Shown in pieces: positions 22,818-64,000 of a stretch of 64,000 nucleotides of DNA. A program made the position numbers and the translations under genes. This DNA comes from Odontesthes bonariensis. Lineage: Eukaryota > Chordata > Actinopteri > Atheriniformes > Atherinopsidae. Under the pieces are notes generated by a model. That model had not been told where the DNA came from, searched no databases, and saw nothing but the letters and a program-made list of their open reading frames with translations. Each line of letters opens with the position of its first letter. Within the stretch, counting starts at the first letter, position 1. The stretch is from assembly GCF_027942865.1 (NCBI RefSeq), contig NC_134526.1:8660784-8724783 (forward strand). Reading direction: 5' to 3'.

Positions 22818-24125
22818 GTAAGACACACAAGTGGTTTGGTGGCGATTGTAATCCGCAGCTAGTGCGGCACGCGCGGATGTAGCCGTGCGTTAGATCGTCC
22901 AGCTGTTTTTATGGGTGGGGGCAGTGGGGGGCAGCGGGGTGTTGATAGGAAATAGACGCCTTACTGTCGGAATAAAGCCAGAGCGGCGCACCGTTTGGCC
23001 CCATATAGGTTCAAAATACCACATGAAATAATCCAATTGTGTAACATTTTATGGTGTAATCTTGTTAATTAGGCTTGCATCATTTACAGGATGATTGGCA
23101 CCTCCCACCATGATGTGATAGCGGTGTGAGGCTATCCTGTACAGCCGTCAATGTACTGAAACAGGCTGTTTTTCCCCGTTTAGGCCCTTTATTTTTCCAA
23201 GACAGCATTTAATTATCTGCCCCAACACCCCGAAGACAATAAACATTTTGAAATGTTTTACAGATAGGCTCCGGAGACGTTAAAAAAGAAGCACATCTTC
23301 TCTTGGTACTGCCAGTAATTACAATTCATGATGACACCCTTTTTCCCCTCTCCACATAAATGTAAGAAACGGCGCGGCATCCTTCTCCAACCTCCAGGCC
23401 TTGACAATTCTTCTGTGTTTGCGTGACGGCGTTTTGTTGGCAGAAGCTGCTCTCATTTCCGTACATCATACGCATTTATCGTTACCATTAAGAGTGTGAA
23501 CGCTCGGATACATAAAGCCGTGACATGCACAGATTGATGAATTACTCCAGAGTATCGCGATGCAAGTCGGTGTGGTTATTTTTTTTCCTGTGAGGATTGG
23601 AAAAACGCCCGAGAAAAGTGTATATTCCGTCGGTGCATGTACCCGGGGGATCCACACGAGTGAGGACAGAAGAGATCACAACCTGGAGGGCAGTGCAGAC
23701 TTCTGGCGTCCATCCTCTCACATCTGATCTTCTTATCATGTCTGGTTTGCTTGAAAACAAGACTTCTCATCTTCTTCTCCTCCCTCCAGGTTCATCTGGC
23801 TGCTCTGTGAAGCTTGGACCGAGGGGTCAGAGGTCACCCACCGAACCTGCACTTCTCCCTCTTGTCCCTGCACCCCACTTCACCCCCTTCCCCAATCCCT
23901 GATCCATACACTGCTTCCCCGAAAACCTCCTAGAACCGTCATTTTATTCCCAGTTTTCCCTCACAAACACCTGCCCTTTGCCTGTGAATCCCACCAAGTC
24001 ATCTTGAGAGGAAACACCCCCGACAAACAAAATACTGGTTGTACTTTTCATGACGCGTGATCAGCTGCTCACCAGAGCCTCCTAGTCATCTCCTCAGATA
24101 ACGCCTCTCACAGCCAGGCGTCAAG

Positions 24126-52961
<28,836 letters not shown>

Positions 52962-53499
52962 GGGACTGAGGTGAGAATCCATCAATTATACTGTCTCGTT
53001 GTGTTCCACCCATGTGTGGGGTTTAACCTCTGTGCTGATGGCTTCCACATGTGCACAGTTTTTTTCAACCTTGTTTTATTTATTTATTTGTTGTAGTGCA
53101 TTGGTTTGATCTAGGATTTTAGTAGGTCCCCTGAGGTCTTAACAAAGGTTGGGAGGGGATTTGTCTGCGTTGAAATAAGGCCAACTGGCTCAGTGACGTG
53201 GCAGTAATACTGTTTCTCTTCTCAGGGCACGAACCGGATTGGGACTACAGGATCCTGTCACTCATCCACGGAGAAAGAGGCAATGAATATAACATTTTAA
53301 CGTAAAAATAAATCTATCTGTCTGACCATTCTGCAATAACAGAAGCAAAGGAATAAAGGGGAAAATGACTTGAAGAATGTATGAATGTATTCTCAGACTT
53401 GGAGGGTTGAATGGGATCAGCTGTTTTCTTTCTCTGTCTCCCTCTTCTTGTCCTTCTGTCTTTTCTCTCTAAGTGTAACTGTGCTGTGGGGTGAATAAA

Positions 53500-56050
53500 G
53501 GACGCTGCCGGTATTGGTTAGGTCTGTGCCGGTTGTGCGGGATTCCTGTCTGTGTCTGCACACAGTCAGCAGAGTTTGCAATATCAGGGCTCATTTTCCT
53601 ACCTTCAGAGGAAACCTCTTGCTGCCATTTATCGTCTTACAGTTTGAAAACAACTAAATGCGTCGCCTTACAACTTCTGCTCAACAATTTGTGCATTTCA
53701 CGAGGGCCGCGGCAGAAGTTAACCTCATTAAGGTTGGATTTAAAAACAAGAGGGCTGAGAGGGCGTCAACATTGTAAAGTGATTTGGAGTGATCGATAGA
53801 CATGTCAGAAACAACACCAGTCTTCTTCTTTCTGATAAAGAGTTGACTGGGGTCCGGTGTCAGCCATTGTGGCCCTATTGTGGACTTCTATAGTCCTGTC
53901 AGGGGTGTCCAGTGTCCCCAATAGGCTGGGGTGGTGTAGTAAAACATGTCCGAATTCGTCCACTATTTAGCCCGACCACATCAGAGGGACCCTCCTCATG
54001 CTACATCTATTGGCACCTTGAAAGCTGATAGGCTGAGTAATCTCTTTTGAAAGGAGCCCGTTAAAGAGATCAAAGGCAAAGAGCTGGATGGGACGGGGTG
54101 GAGCAAGGCCACAGAGGTATTGGGTTCAGTGGCTTCATGATGTCAGCAGGAGGATATCATTTAAGATACTTTGTAATAAGGTGTCCCTTACAAGATTCTT
54201 TGTAAGTTTTGGTTTTAGAAATGTTAAAAGGGTGCTTTGGGGATATCATCCCAGTCAAATAACTCGTCGTGATGAGCACGACTCGGCCTGTCAAAACAGT
54301 TTCACAAGAGGTCTGTGGTTTTGATGGGAGTGTTTGAAAATAGAGCCGTTATTATAATGCTGTACTGAGGTGGTCTGGCTTGACAAGTCTGAATGGGAAT
54401 TCAGCATTTTGGATGCAACACTCACACTGCAGACTAAAAGTCAGCATATTTTTATGTGCAAATTCACCCCCTCAATAATAATAAATAGTTGGAGCGATAG
54501 TTTAAGTATATTTTATTTATGTTTTGTTGATCAGTAAAGAGACATTTTGGGCTGCATTGTTGTAAAAAAAAATTATTTTCTTTTTTTTGGTGTCTTAGTA
54601 GAAGATAAAATCTAATGATTTACAACTTCAATAAGTTATCGAGTAAGTGGTTCAAAGTAAAGTTTTTTTTTTCTCTAAAGGAAAATGACATACCATGTGC
54701 AATTTAACATTTCTATATTATTATAAATATTTCCAGTGAGTTAAAGCACTAAAATAAAACAAAAGCTATACATTTATTTTTATAACCTTGCAACCCAAAA
54801 GTTCATGTGAACAGATAAGATTATCACTGGCTTATAAATTGTTAGTAAACAGTGTTTAATAATAAAATGATTTCCAAATGATATTCCAGGTATGAAGTAT
54901 GTCTAACTAGCACGTTTTAAGCCTGTTAAGTAGGACACATTACTAAAGCCAGACTCGAACTCCTCATGAGACCTCCACAAAGTCATCATTTCTGGCTCGT
55001 AATCATCAGCTCAGGGTCTTTGTTAATCCTGACAGGGCAGAGCAGACAGAGAGACCAAACAACAGCTCCCAGGGAGGAAAGAAAAAACTGAAAGGGATGG
55101 ACAGAAGCCGGTCATTTTACTGCACACACAAGCCATAACAGAAACTAAGAGCTCTCTGAAGGGGAAGATTACTGCAAGGCAGCAAAAGAGGGCAGCCAGA
55201 GGAAGCCCAGGAAACAAAACCTTTAGCCTCTGTGTTTACGATGCATGTCACATAAACGACAATGACCTAAAAACATTTTTTTGGTAGTGACAATGATATG
55301 AGGTGTCGTTAAAAAAATATATATATATATATATCTGTATGATAAACCTACATGGGGGAGCCTGGGGATCAATTTGTAAAATGTGTTTTTTTTCAGTTGT
55401 ATTTTTTATTTTTTACGATAACTATTTATTTTCTTCAGGTATGTATTGGATAAATGTATGTACATGTTCCGTTCCTTCTTTACTTCATTTGAACTAATTT
55501 TAAAAGTAAATATGAAACATAAAAAAAAAGAAGAAAAAAAAAAAAGGTCATTCAAATACGCTACTGTATGTGTACATTTTGAGAACAAATTGTGCAATGA
55601 TTTAACAGATTTCCATGACTCAAGTGATAGTAATATAAACTGAAAATATCATCTGGAAAATAAATAATGATGATGATGACAATGGTGATGTAAAAGGGAA
55701 AAAAATAAAGCAATCCAGGCAGATCTGCTAATCATCATAAACTTTCTGTTTTCTTCTTTTTCCGCATTGATCTGTTTCTTTGAAAATAATTTCAAGGTGC
55801 TGTTACAGTGTTGAGCTGAAATATAACTTTAACGTCGATGCAGGTTCAAATATTGTTTTTTGATGCTCAACTGCATTGATTTCAAAGCTCTATTACCTAA
55901 AAGAACTGAATGCTTCTTCCATTGCTGACATTTGTGTTTCTTCTTACTTCTTTTCACCAGCAGACTACAGCAGCGCCACATGGAAAATTCTCTGTTGTGC
56001 TTTGAGAATGCAATTCTGCATGTGCATGCATGAGAAAAAAAAATGAATAC
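53500..56050. other. Intergenic between convergent ppfia3 and ntf4
   Basis: Mostly AT-rich DNA with no convincing ORF. It holds an (AT)n run at about 55318-55334, poly-A/G tracts near 55520-55546 and (GAT)n at about 55666-55680. Nothing else is recognised. Confidence 0.5.
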
Positions 56051-56058
56051 AAAGATCC

Positions 56059-56064
56059 TTTATT
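56059..56064 (-). terminator. ntf4: ntf4 polyadenylation signal
   Basis: TTTATT on the plus strand reads AATAAA on the minus strand, 774 bases past the ntf4 stop. This gives a 3' UTR of plausible length. Confidence 0.4.
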
Positions 56065-56837
56065 ACCATTCTTGGCAGGCCAGCCGAACAAACCAGAAGA
56101 TGATAGCCTCTTTGGGTGTCTTAAAATTTACACAGCACATGGTTTTACATTCATGACCCACATTTAGCAAAGTATCCTGCAAACAAATCTTCAGCCTGAC
56201 TGACGTTGTGCTAAAATGTGCCCATGCTGTAATTTGTGTATAGGATACTGTTGCAACATTCATCCATACATTAAGAGTTGGGAGCAGTAAAAATAAAGCT
56301 CAGTAGGTGGCGCTCTTTGCTTTTACAACTCGAGCAGACCAAAGGCTGGAATTATCATCAGACACTGGAGAGACCTACTACTGCATGAAGACGTCTTCTA
56401 TAAATACACACTGATATACATAGCTTCATACATAAAGGTATACTGGTGTCATATTGAACACACATATAAAGGAATATATTAATATCAAAGACATACACAT
56501 GCTTACATACTAATCAAAAATAACTTAGATTATGAAAGATAAATCATACAAAAACAGTACTTCTTAATGTAAAATCTCTATATGACAATTTTCCCTAAGA
56601 TCTAGTATTGAGGTCTTCTTGTTTTTTTGCAAAAGTCATCTGAAGCTGTGTTGGGGGGAGGGATAGAAAAACGAGAGGCATGTGAAGAAGACTGGTCAAA
56701 GGCAGAGATAACTTCCACCGTGTTTCAGGAGACGCAGCAAGCACGTAAAAAGTGTACACAGAAGGATGTCACAGCTGCTCTGCTCTGTGTCACTTTCTAC
56801 TTCTTGCAATCATTCACAACCTTCCCTGCCTCCCGTC

Positions 56838-58262
56838 TTAGCCTCTCCCCCTTCTCGTCAAGACCTCCCTCCCCTGATTTGTTCTGGACAGCAGCACGCA
56901 GACGCAAGACGAGTCTATTCGAATCCACCTCCATCCAGTTTTGTTGCTTGCATCTTTGGTGAGTGCTCGAACAAACGACTGCTTGACCTTGCACTCGCTC
57001 TGCCACTGTTTTTTATCCACACCCAGGCATCCAGCCCCAGCTACACCTGTCCCCATGGATCTCACCGCTGAGCCCTTCGTTCTGCCGGTGTTGAAGTGCA
57101 GCTCGGCCTCGCGGCAGCGGGTCTCGTAAAAGTACTGTTTAATAGGCCCTTTCTGCGTCTGGATTTCCTGTAAGACGGTGACATTATGTCCGTACGAGTC
57201 GATGGCAGTCTTTTTGTCAGAAACCCAAACATTTACTGCCTCGCACACCGACTTCTCCCCTCTCCTTCTGTCAACCAAGTGTGAGCGTTTATCTCTTTTA
57301 ACAGGACGGACAGCCTTCTTACCAGTTACTTTGGAGTAGTCTGCCCAACTCAGTGTGGCGCTCCTGTCGATGGCCCGGTCGCCATGACCTTCTATGTGTC
57401 CGTCTGCATCCTCCTGATCCTCTACATCCCCATTTACCTCCAGCAGGCCGCTCTCCAGCATGAGCGGGAGGGGTGGGTGTTCTGGAGCCGATGGGGAGGG
57501 TGAGAACAGAACTCGGGGATGTGCATCCAAAAACATCTCATCTCCCTCCAGAAAGCTGTCCAGCCCTGCCCCCAGCCCCAAACCTTCCTCCATGGTCAGA
57601 CTCCCCTCAGTTGGACCTGCTGTCATCCCCAGTGTCTGCTGGCTCCCGGTCCTTATGGTCGGTGCATCTCTCAGCTGCTCTGAAGAAGCAGTTGGTTCTG
57701 GTCCTCTTTGACCCTTCAGAGTAGTAGCAGGACTGACAAAATAATGGTTTCCCACTGTGGAAACCTGTGATGGTGCATCTGTAGATTTCTGGGGTGTGTC
57801 CTTAGAAAACTCCTCAAAACTGGAGTGATCTTGCCTGCTGCTGCTGTCCACTTTGTAGTCCTTTGGTAAAGAATTATCCTCGGAAATGTCCTCAGTCCTG
57901 AGAGTTCCTCTTTCAGAAGGAACACCCAAACTGTCACTGGTTTTGTCATCGCTGCCTGAGTTGCTATGTGATTGGTATGTTGCTTGATTATCCAGTTTGA
58001 ATGTGGAAGTCTTTACATAATCCTTATGGTTCTGTCTGTTGTCGTGCCGGCTAAGAGCCGCAGCTGTGCTGTAGTCCGTTTGGGAGGCATTCCCTCTGTA
58101 GTCCACAGGATGAGCTGCGGGTCGAGAGGCTGGGTCACGATGGTGCTCTCTATGGTGGTCGGAGCCAGGCTGTGCGGTCGTAGTGGTAATCCTGGACACG
58201 GGGTTGTGAGGGAAGGGCAGGGCCGAGGCAATCACCATGGCAACCAGGGGAAGCCAGTGCAT
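56838..58262 (-). CDS. ntf4: Neurotrophin-4 precursor
   Basis: One coding exon encodes a 474-residue secreted neurotrophin precursor. The first true ATG is at 58262; a frame from 58271 would need a TTG start. An acceptor (aacaccag) ends at 58282, so the 5' UTR is spliced, as in other neurotrophin genes. A signal peptide ([17 protein letters not shown]) is followed by a pro-domain of about 300 residues, rich in S, D, T and E. A furin site KRDKR ends at residue 326, leaving a 148-residue mature part. The cystine-knot blocks are all present: [70 protein letters not shown] and GWRWIRID identify NT-4 rather than NGF, BDNF or NT-3. Mature NT-4 acts through TrkB and p75. The pro-domain is far longer than in mammals (human precursor 210 residues). 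Confidence 0.93.
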   Translation of the reverse strand: MHWLPLVAMVIASALPFPHNPVSRITTTTAQPGSDHHREHHRDPASRPAAHPVDYRGNASQTDYSTAAALSRHDNRQNHKDYVKTSTFKLDNQATYQSHSNSGSDDKTSDSLGVPSERGTLRTEDISEDNSLPKDYKVDSSSRQDHSSFEEFSKDTPQKSTDAPSQVSTVGNHYFVSPATTLKGQRGPEPTASSEQLRDAPTIRTGSQQTLGMTAGPTEGSLTMEEGLGLGAGLDSFLEGDEMFLDAHPRVLFSPSPSAPEHPPLPLMLESGLLEVNGDVEDQEDADGHIEGHGDRAIDRSATLSWADYSKVTGKKAVRPVKRDKRSHLVDRRRGEKSVCEAVNVWVSDKKTAIDSYGHNVTVLQEIQTQKGPIKQYFYETRCREAELHFNTGRTKGSAVRSMGTGVAGAGCLGVDKKQWQSECKVKQSFVRALTKDASNKTGWRWIRIDSSCVCVLLSRTNQGREVLTRRGRG

Positions 58263-58284
58263 CACTCCCAAGACTTATCAGCTG

Positions 58285-61200
58285 GTGTTTCAAAGGGAGC
58301 AGAAACACAGGAGAAACAATGTTATTTTAAACAATGCAAATTGTGGATTTTATAGTCAAACAAAGTGCCTCAATTAGAACGTAAAATGAGCAGTTTTACT
58401 GGTGGCCTGCAGCTTTATGACGGTGGAGCTTTAACTGCTGAGGTATAGCTTTAAAATCTTGGCAGAGCTCGTGGAAACCAATTACAGCAAGATTTGCCCT
58501 GCTTTTTCACGTGGAGTTGGGCCGTGAATGCTGCAGAGTCTGCTGTCTGAGGAGCTGACCTTCAAATGGAGACACTGACAACCTGGTATGTATGCAAGTC
58601 CGAAATTATAACAATTAAAGAAAGTGGATTACACAGATTTTAAGGACTTGTTTTGGTCTTAATCTGAGAATCTCTTTAAATCAAATGCAATTTGCATTAT
58701 TTGTATCAGTGAAAAAGGCACTCATACACACTTATTACAGGAAGCTTCGATAACCACAGGTAGTCTCTGGTGAATTTGCTTTTCCTTTGAAAGGTAAGAA
58801 TAACTGGTTGAGTCTCACAGAGTTACAGTTATAGAGTGATGACAACTGTAAGCACTTTGCCTGCCAAAACAAGCAGGCACCGAGCTTCCTTTGGCTATAA
58901 CAGAATCAGAAGTTGTTTTTGTGCTGTGAAAAATAATGAAGCATACACTGAGCATAAGGGCTCAAAATTAAACAGTAGGTTTGCAAAAGCAGATGACATT
59001 TAGATCTCAGAGGAAGGACACTTTGTTACTAAAAATGTTAAAATGTCAGTAAAAGGTCATTAAAAGTGTATCTAATTTATTATCTGACCTACACGTTTGA
59101 CAAATTCCACACGTTTTTAAGCAAAGATACCAAACATTTGCTATTTTCAGCCTACCTGATGGTTGATTTACTGAGCAGGGGAAAAAATAAACATTACCAG
59201 CTATTTAAAGTCCTTATATTTTAATCTAAATAAATAAATTAAATTGATTAAATCTATAAGTAAAACATTATTCAGACACTTTTCTGGTTTTCAGTGTGAT
59301 AACACTTACACAACTTTACAAAAATGTAAACATTTCCAGAAGTCTTTTCAGCTGAATCATTTTTATCATCTCTGACATTGCGTGAAAGCAACTACAAAGT
59401 AATGACGTGAGCATCGATGATTCATCTGCGTTTCACCGTGAGATTCCCCTCTGACTAACAGGACAGATATTCCAGTCACCTGTCCTCGTGGTGGGCACAG
59501 CAGACCCGCTCACAGAAGCCTCAACAGCACATGTAAGTGTATTTGTTTGTTTGAAAGCCAGGAGGGCGCTACTTGGAAAGAGTTAAAATAGGAGGAATGA
59601 TCAGAATGTGAGTGATGCAGCATTACTGCGAAGCTCCTTCAGGCTTTCTTCAGACAGTGAAAATAAAATCTGATCACAAAAGAGTGGCTGAGCATGCTTT
59701 TTTTACTCATGTCAGTTTGTGTTTGTCTCCACGGGTGTGTTAGGGGTGACTGAGCGGATGTATCATCAGTGGCTATCATCAAGTGTGTTTGAACAAAAAA
59801 AAAAATCCCTTCTGTGACAGGAGCTGTACTCAGCAAAGCCACACCCTGGACACAATGCAGCCGACAAGGAGCGAGAAGGTTTCGTCGACACATCATACAT
59901 GCAGTCACCTCGGCAGCTTCAAGTGCCTTTTAATGCAGACGATAAACCACATCAAAGTGTGCAGCATCCTGTTCGTTCAGGCTACCGATTCCTACACAGA
60001 GACTGTTTTCAGTGAAAAAGGCTCAATTGCATGGTAAATCCGACTGTTTCCACAACACTATATTAAGACAATCTCACAAATTAAAGCTGAAACAAGGTCA
60101 GCAGCTAACTAGAGAAGAGCATTTCAAATTGTGGAGAGGAGGTGGAAAATTCTGACATGTGAATGCTTTCTGGAGCATTCAGACACCTGATGGGAGATAG
60201 GCAGGCAGACGCTCCACAGTAAGTGGTGTTTTTGTACAACAGCAGCGGGAGCAGCACTTTGTCGCCATGCTCCATTTGCTACAATGACATGCATCATTTG
60301 CCGGCAAGGCTAGAGGAGGAGCGCGACGTCCTTCCGCCCTCTGGACCAGACCTAAGCAGCCTCCATAAACTCACAGACATAACCCAGGCTCCATGAAAAG
60401 TAAAACTCCACTCAAGTCTACACACTTGTAATCCTAATCTCCGTATCCTGAAATACCCTGAAACCACAGAATAGGACCTAAACAAACAGATGGAAACCAA
60501 ACACCTCATCAAGCAAAACTCCATGAATAAACAGATTAAACAGACTAAACTATGACACCAACCACAAGGCCTCCCTGAACTACAGCACTGAGGATGACTG
60601 CGTGTTAATGAGGTAGCTCAGATGCTTTGTGTTCTTTTTAGATGCTCAGAAACAGGAAATCTGGAATCACAACTAATGGAGAAACTATTATTTTCTACAA
60701 ACTGCTTGAAGCGGCTCTACATGACTTTGCTTTTAACTAGTCATTAAACCGTCTGTCTTACTAATCAACATTAAAGACCTTTTCTGTCTTTTCAACATTT
60801 CCTTATTACACCTAGAAAAAATAAATCAATTCTAAACAGCAAGCCTAAAGCTAGATTTTGGATGAATTGTTCATATACAATTTGGTAAAGGCTGCAATTA
60901 ATTTCCATTTTTAAGCTATGGATTCATCTACTGATTCTTTTTGGAGTTATTCAAATAAACTTTGGTGACTAAACCAACAGAAAATAGAGGAATACAAAAA
61001 GCGATTTCCTAATTCCTGAGGTGCAAGGAAATTGAATTAAATATTTAGTTTTGTTAGACCAACTCTCTCAAACCGAGATAATCTACAACTATTGTAATGT
61101 GAGACTTTCAAATAACTTTTTTAGCTTTAGAACTTACAATAAAGTAGCCTCTCTAAAGCCGTTCTTCTTTTCTTGGTAAAAACAAATAACTGTTAGTTTT

Positions 61201-61480
61201 TCACTTTAAATTGACATGAAAACGAATCCATCCGTTCTGTGTAGCTACGGCAGTGGCCTTACTAAAAGCAACAGAAGAACTTGAACGTACAGTGCACCAT
61301 AAACAATGAAGGTAAGCATTTCTGTAGTAAATTCAGCACCTGGCGAAGGTGCGACTCCTGTTCTGAGAGCTGTCCGTGTGAACAACAGGGATTCAATCCA
61401 GATGAGAAGAAAGAACTGAGGGGGGGATTATCGTGCGTCTTACTTCAAGTTCCCCCTTACAGGAAACAGATGCCATAAAG
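58285..61480. other. Non-coding DNA upstream of ntf4
   Basis: No supported coding exon. It probably holds introns and untranslated exons of ntf4, but I cannot place them. The ORFs here are short and not family-like. Confidence 0.45.
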
Positions 61481-62330
61481 CAGCTCCACACCTGGCAGTG
61501 GCTACTGTGCTATTAGCCTGTTTACAAAGTAATCCCCTCCTCATGCGTGGCTAATGTCAGGCATGTCAACCTGACGGAGAGATAATGGATTCCAATACTG
61601 TTAGAGCTGTGCCCCATCCCGTCTTAATCCGGCCTCTTTGAAGTTGTGCAACCCACAGAGCGACAGGAGTGGAAGATCTCTGGAGGCAGGTTGACAGGAG
61701 GAAGTTTCCCAAAAAAACTCTTTGCACCTCCATTTGTGTCTTTGGATGGCAAGTTTGGTCTAGTCAAGAGGTTGCTGACATCATGTTGCATGGAAAAAGC
61801 ATGCAGGTGAATATTTGTCCTCCTCTGTGGACGTAATGGGAAAACCTAGGCCTCACATGTGCTCATTTACAACACCCTTGCTTTCCCACTGTGCAAACAG
61901 CCCATTAATTCCAGCCCTGTGATTGTTTCTTACCATGCTAGGCCTGCAAGATTGAGCCCCCTCTCCTGTGTGAAGGGCTCTATCTGTAACACTGCTTATA
62001 TAAATTGTAGATTTCCCTTGCAGTGAAGAAGAAACTTCTAATGAAGTAGTCCATGACAGCAGAGATGAATATATTTGCAATATTTGGGAGGTCTTCATTT
62101 GCATTTTTTGCTAAAATACCTCCCACAACGCCCATCCGGTCCCTTAATCTGCTAACAATATCGAAGTAAGAGATCAGTAGCAGATCTGTTTAAAGTGCTG
62201 TGATCTACCTGCGGGTTTATTTTGCTGTTCTCACCACACCTGAGAGGCTGCCAAGGAAAACAAAGCGTGAATGAAACAGCCTACGAGTGCCAGACAATCC
62301 TGGCAAATGCAGAATCAAAGAGGAATAAGT
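61480..62330. promoter_or_regulatory. Candidate conserved non-coding elements upstream of ntf4
   Basis: Blocks at about 61490-61600, 61850-62160 and 62215-62330 look more complex than the flanking AT-rich DNA. They contain homeodomain- and octamer-like sites such as atttgcat and ttaatctgctaac. They have no ORF. This is a visual impression without comparative data. Confidence 0.25.
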
Positions 62331-62689
62331 GTGTGTGTTAAGTGTCTTCAGCCAGGATATATTTTGAACATTTGCATGAAATATGATCAAATTTATAAGG
62401 AAAAATTATCCATATTATAACTTTACAAGAGCAGGCTATTCTACATGTCTACATGTCTGAATGTAAGTTAATAAGTGAACAGAGAAATCCTTGAAATTCA
62501 TAAAAAATAAGCAAAGTTTCCGTCGCCAAACTGGTTCATAAACTGACCTAATTGTTATTCTCGTTATCTAAAAGGCTGCATGTCTTCCCGTTTAAATGCA
62601 TCAGTAAATCCGTGCGTATATCATATCATATGTATAAAAAACCAAAACAGCATGTATTGTGCACAGTTTAAGGCCTACAAGTGTGATTT

Positions 62690-63260
62690 ACCGTTTAGGT
62701 GAGATCCGGACCCCGCGTCCTTCCAGCTGACACCACATTGATTATAGAGTCCTGTCGCCAGTTGCTCAACTGGTTTAAAGATATAAACGCAAAACAAATA
62801 AAAAAAAAATAAAAAATACACCCGATCACTCATCAAACACAAAACTAATCAAAAACATTTCTTTTTCTTTTTAACAGTCCGTGACATCGCATGTGCCGCG
62901 AAGAAACCGACGAGGAGTGAAGGGGGGAGAAGAGAAGCTAAAGTGGTTACAAACCAGAAAACTATCTCCTGTCCGGGGAGCGCTTCCACTGGGAGACAAA
63001 TGCTGCGTAAAATAAGCCAAGAAAACCTTCACAGACTAACAGTGCCTGAAAATGCAGATATTCCATGAGTTGGTGGACCAGGGAAAGTGTAACTCCGTCC
63101 AAATATGTGAACGAGTGGAAGGCTGAAGAAGTTTGCCAAATGTTTTATGTTCTGAACTCCGCCTGAAACGCGTAAAGTCGCGCTGTGTCAAGCCGACGTG
63201 AATCGGAAACATAACTTCCGGTTACAACTTTCAAGACAAAGCTCACTTGCAAAATCTACC
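62690..63260 (-). promoter_or_regulatory. ntf4: Possible ntf4 distal promoter and first exon region
   Basis: CpG-containing sequence with a minus-strand donor (CCTAAACG|GTAAATCAC, boundary near 62692) could mark the end of a non-coding first exon of ntf4. An ETS-like site (acttccggtt) lies near 63213. Both are motif-level hints only. Confidence 0.25.
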
Positions 63261-63669
63261 CCGCAATGAAACGTTGAAGGAGTGACAATGCTTTTATTTT
63301 GAAGACAAAAGGGATTCCTATAGTGCACTCTCTTGTTGGCGTATGTAAATTTGACTCGTCCAACAACTCCTGTTTCTCATGGGAAGCGCAGAAACAAGGC
63401 GAGGTTAGTAAATTAAGGAGATATATATAACATTAAACAATATAGTAATATTATAAGAGTCGATATACAAAAGACTCACCTTTTAAACAGAAACGTATTA
63501 TATGAAACAGCAGGTAGACTCCTTTTAGTGAAATCTTCCAAAAAGTCATGTTTTTTTCTAGAAATAATTGAAATATTCAATTTAATGTGCGAGACGGAGA
63601 TATTATTAAAAGCAATCGGCCCCCCTTTTTTGAATCTCTGTCGCACACACACACACAATAACGTCAAAA

Positions 63670-63779
63670 ATGGCTGCTGGCAAAGCGGCGCTGGCACGGA
63701 TCCATGTTTTCATCTGTTTATTATGGGCTTGTAACTGTGCAAAAATATTACAGGAAAAGCTGTGGCGAACCTGGATGGC
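63670..63779 (+). CDS. Possible first coding exon with signal peptide, gene unknown (partial)
   Basis: An ATG in good context (aaaATGGCT) opens a frame reading MAAGKAALARIHVFICLLWA then CNCAKILQEKLWRTWM. It ends at a strong donor (ATGGC|GTAAGT at 63780). The hydrophobic stretch followed by small residues looks like a signal peptide. The exon leaves in phase 2 and the next exon is not recognised before the window ends. I do not recognise the family. Confidence 0.35.
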
Positions 63780-64000
63780 GTAAGTCTTCAAGGTCCTCAT
63801 CTGCAAGTGCAAAGAGGTGCAACATGACCCGGTTTGGCACAATCAAACCGGAGGATGTAACCTTCAGTTTTAGTGCCAAATGTGAGACTGATTGCAGATT
63901 GCTTCCTGTTTGCTCGGGCCAGATTTTCTTTTGGTATGTAGATTTTTGTACGTGTCAAACGTGACGTCTTTCATTTTCACCATGACACATAGGTGGGACA

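Noticed and set aside
57460-57724. Plus-strand frames of 83 codons
   Set aside because: They are antisense to the ntf4 pro-domain, which is a clear coding frame on the minus strand.
58263-58271. Upstream TTG start for ntf4 giving 477 residues
   Set aside because: The ATG at 58262 is followed at once by a normal signal peptide; the three extra residues would need a non-ATG start.

Overview
The window is nuclear DNA from a vertebrate, almost certainly a teleost and probably a percomorph. The reasons are multi-exon genes with GT-AG introns, protein sequences closest to fish and mammalian families, and many decayed fish-type transposons (Tc1/mariner, hAT, Harbinger-like, R4/Dong-like and other LINE remnants). 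Nothing bacterial, viral or CRISPR-like is present. Exon structures were read by eye from splice consensus, reading phase and family resemblance; no alignment or transcript data were available.

Layout. (1) 354-1789 (+): a complete four-exon D-type cyclin (ccndx-like), with a TATA box and an upstream ORF. (2) 4502-8636 (+): nucb1 (nucleobindin 1), 12 coding exons plus a non-coding first exon behind a palindromic CRE at 2501. (3) 10958-16539 (+): a putative chimeric, transposase-derived gene. A Tc1-type helix-turn-helix exon lies upstream of three tandem copies of a two-exon acidic cassette and a 743-codon EnSpm/CACTA-type transposase exon. All eight exons join in phase 0. (4) 17.3-22.6 kb: gene-poor, with a 44-bp minisatellite and transposon relics. 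(5) about 22.6-53.5 kb (+): ppfia3 (liprin-alpha-3), 29 coding exons, 1234 residues, with a coiled-coil half, three SAM domains and the C-terminal VRTYSC. Its introns hold most of the window's transposon relics. (6) 56838-58262 (-): ntf4 (neurotrophin-4), convergent with ppfia3, one coding exon with an unusually long pro-domain. (7) 58.3-63.6 kb: non-coding DNA upstream of ntf4 with candidate conserved elements. (8) 63670-63779 (+): a possible first coding exon, with signal peptide, of an unidentified gene that continues outside the window.

NUCB1, PPFIA3 and NTF4 also lie close together on human 19q13.33, so this is a conserved synteny block. The transposase-derived gene sits inside that block between nucb1 and ppfia3 and is the best candidate for something undescribed.
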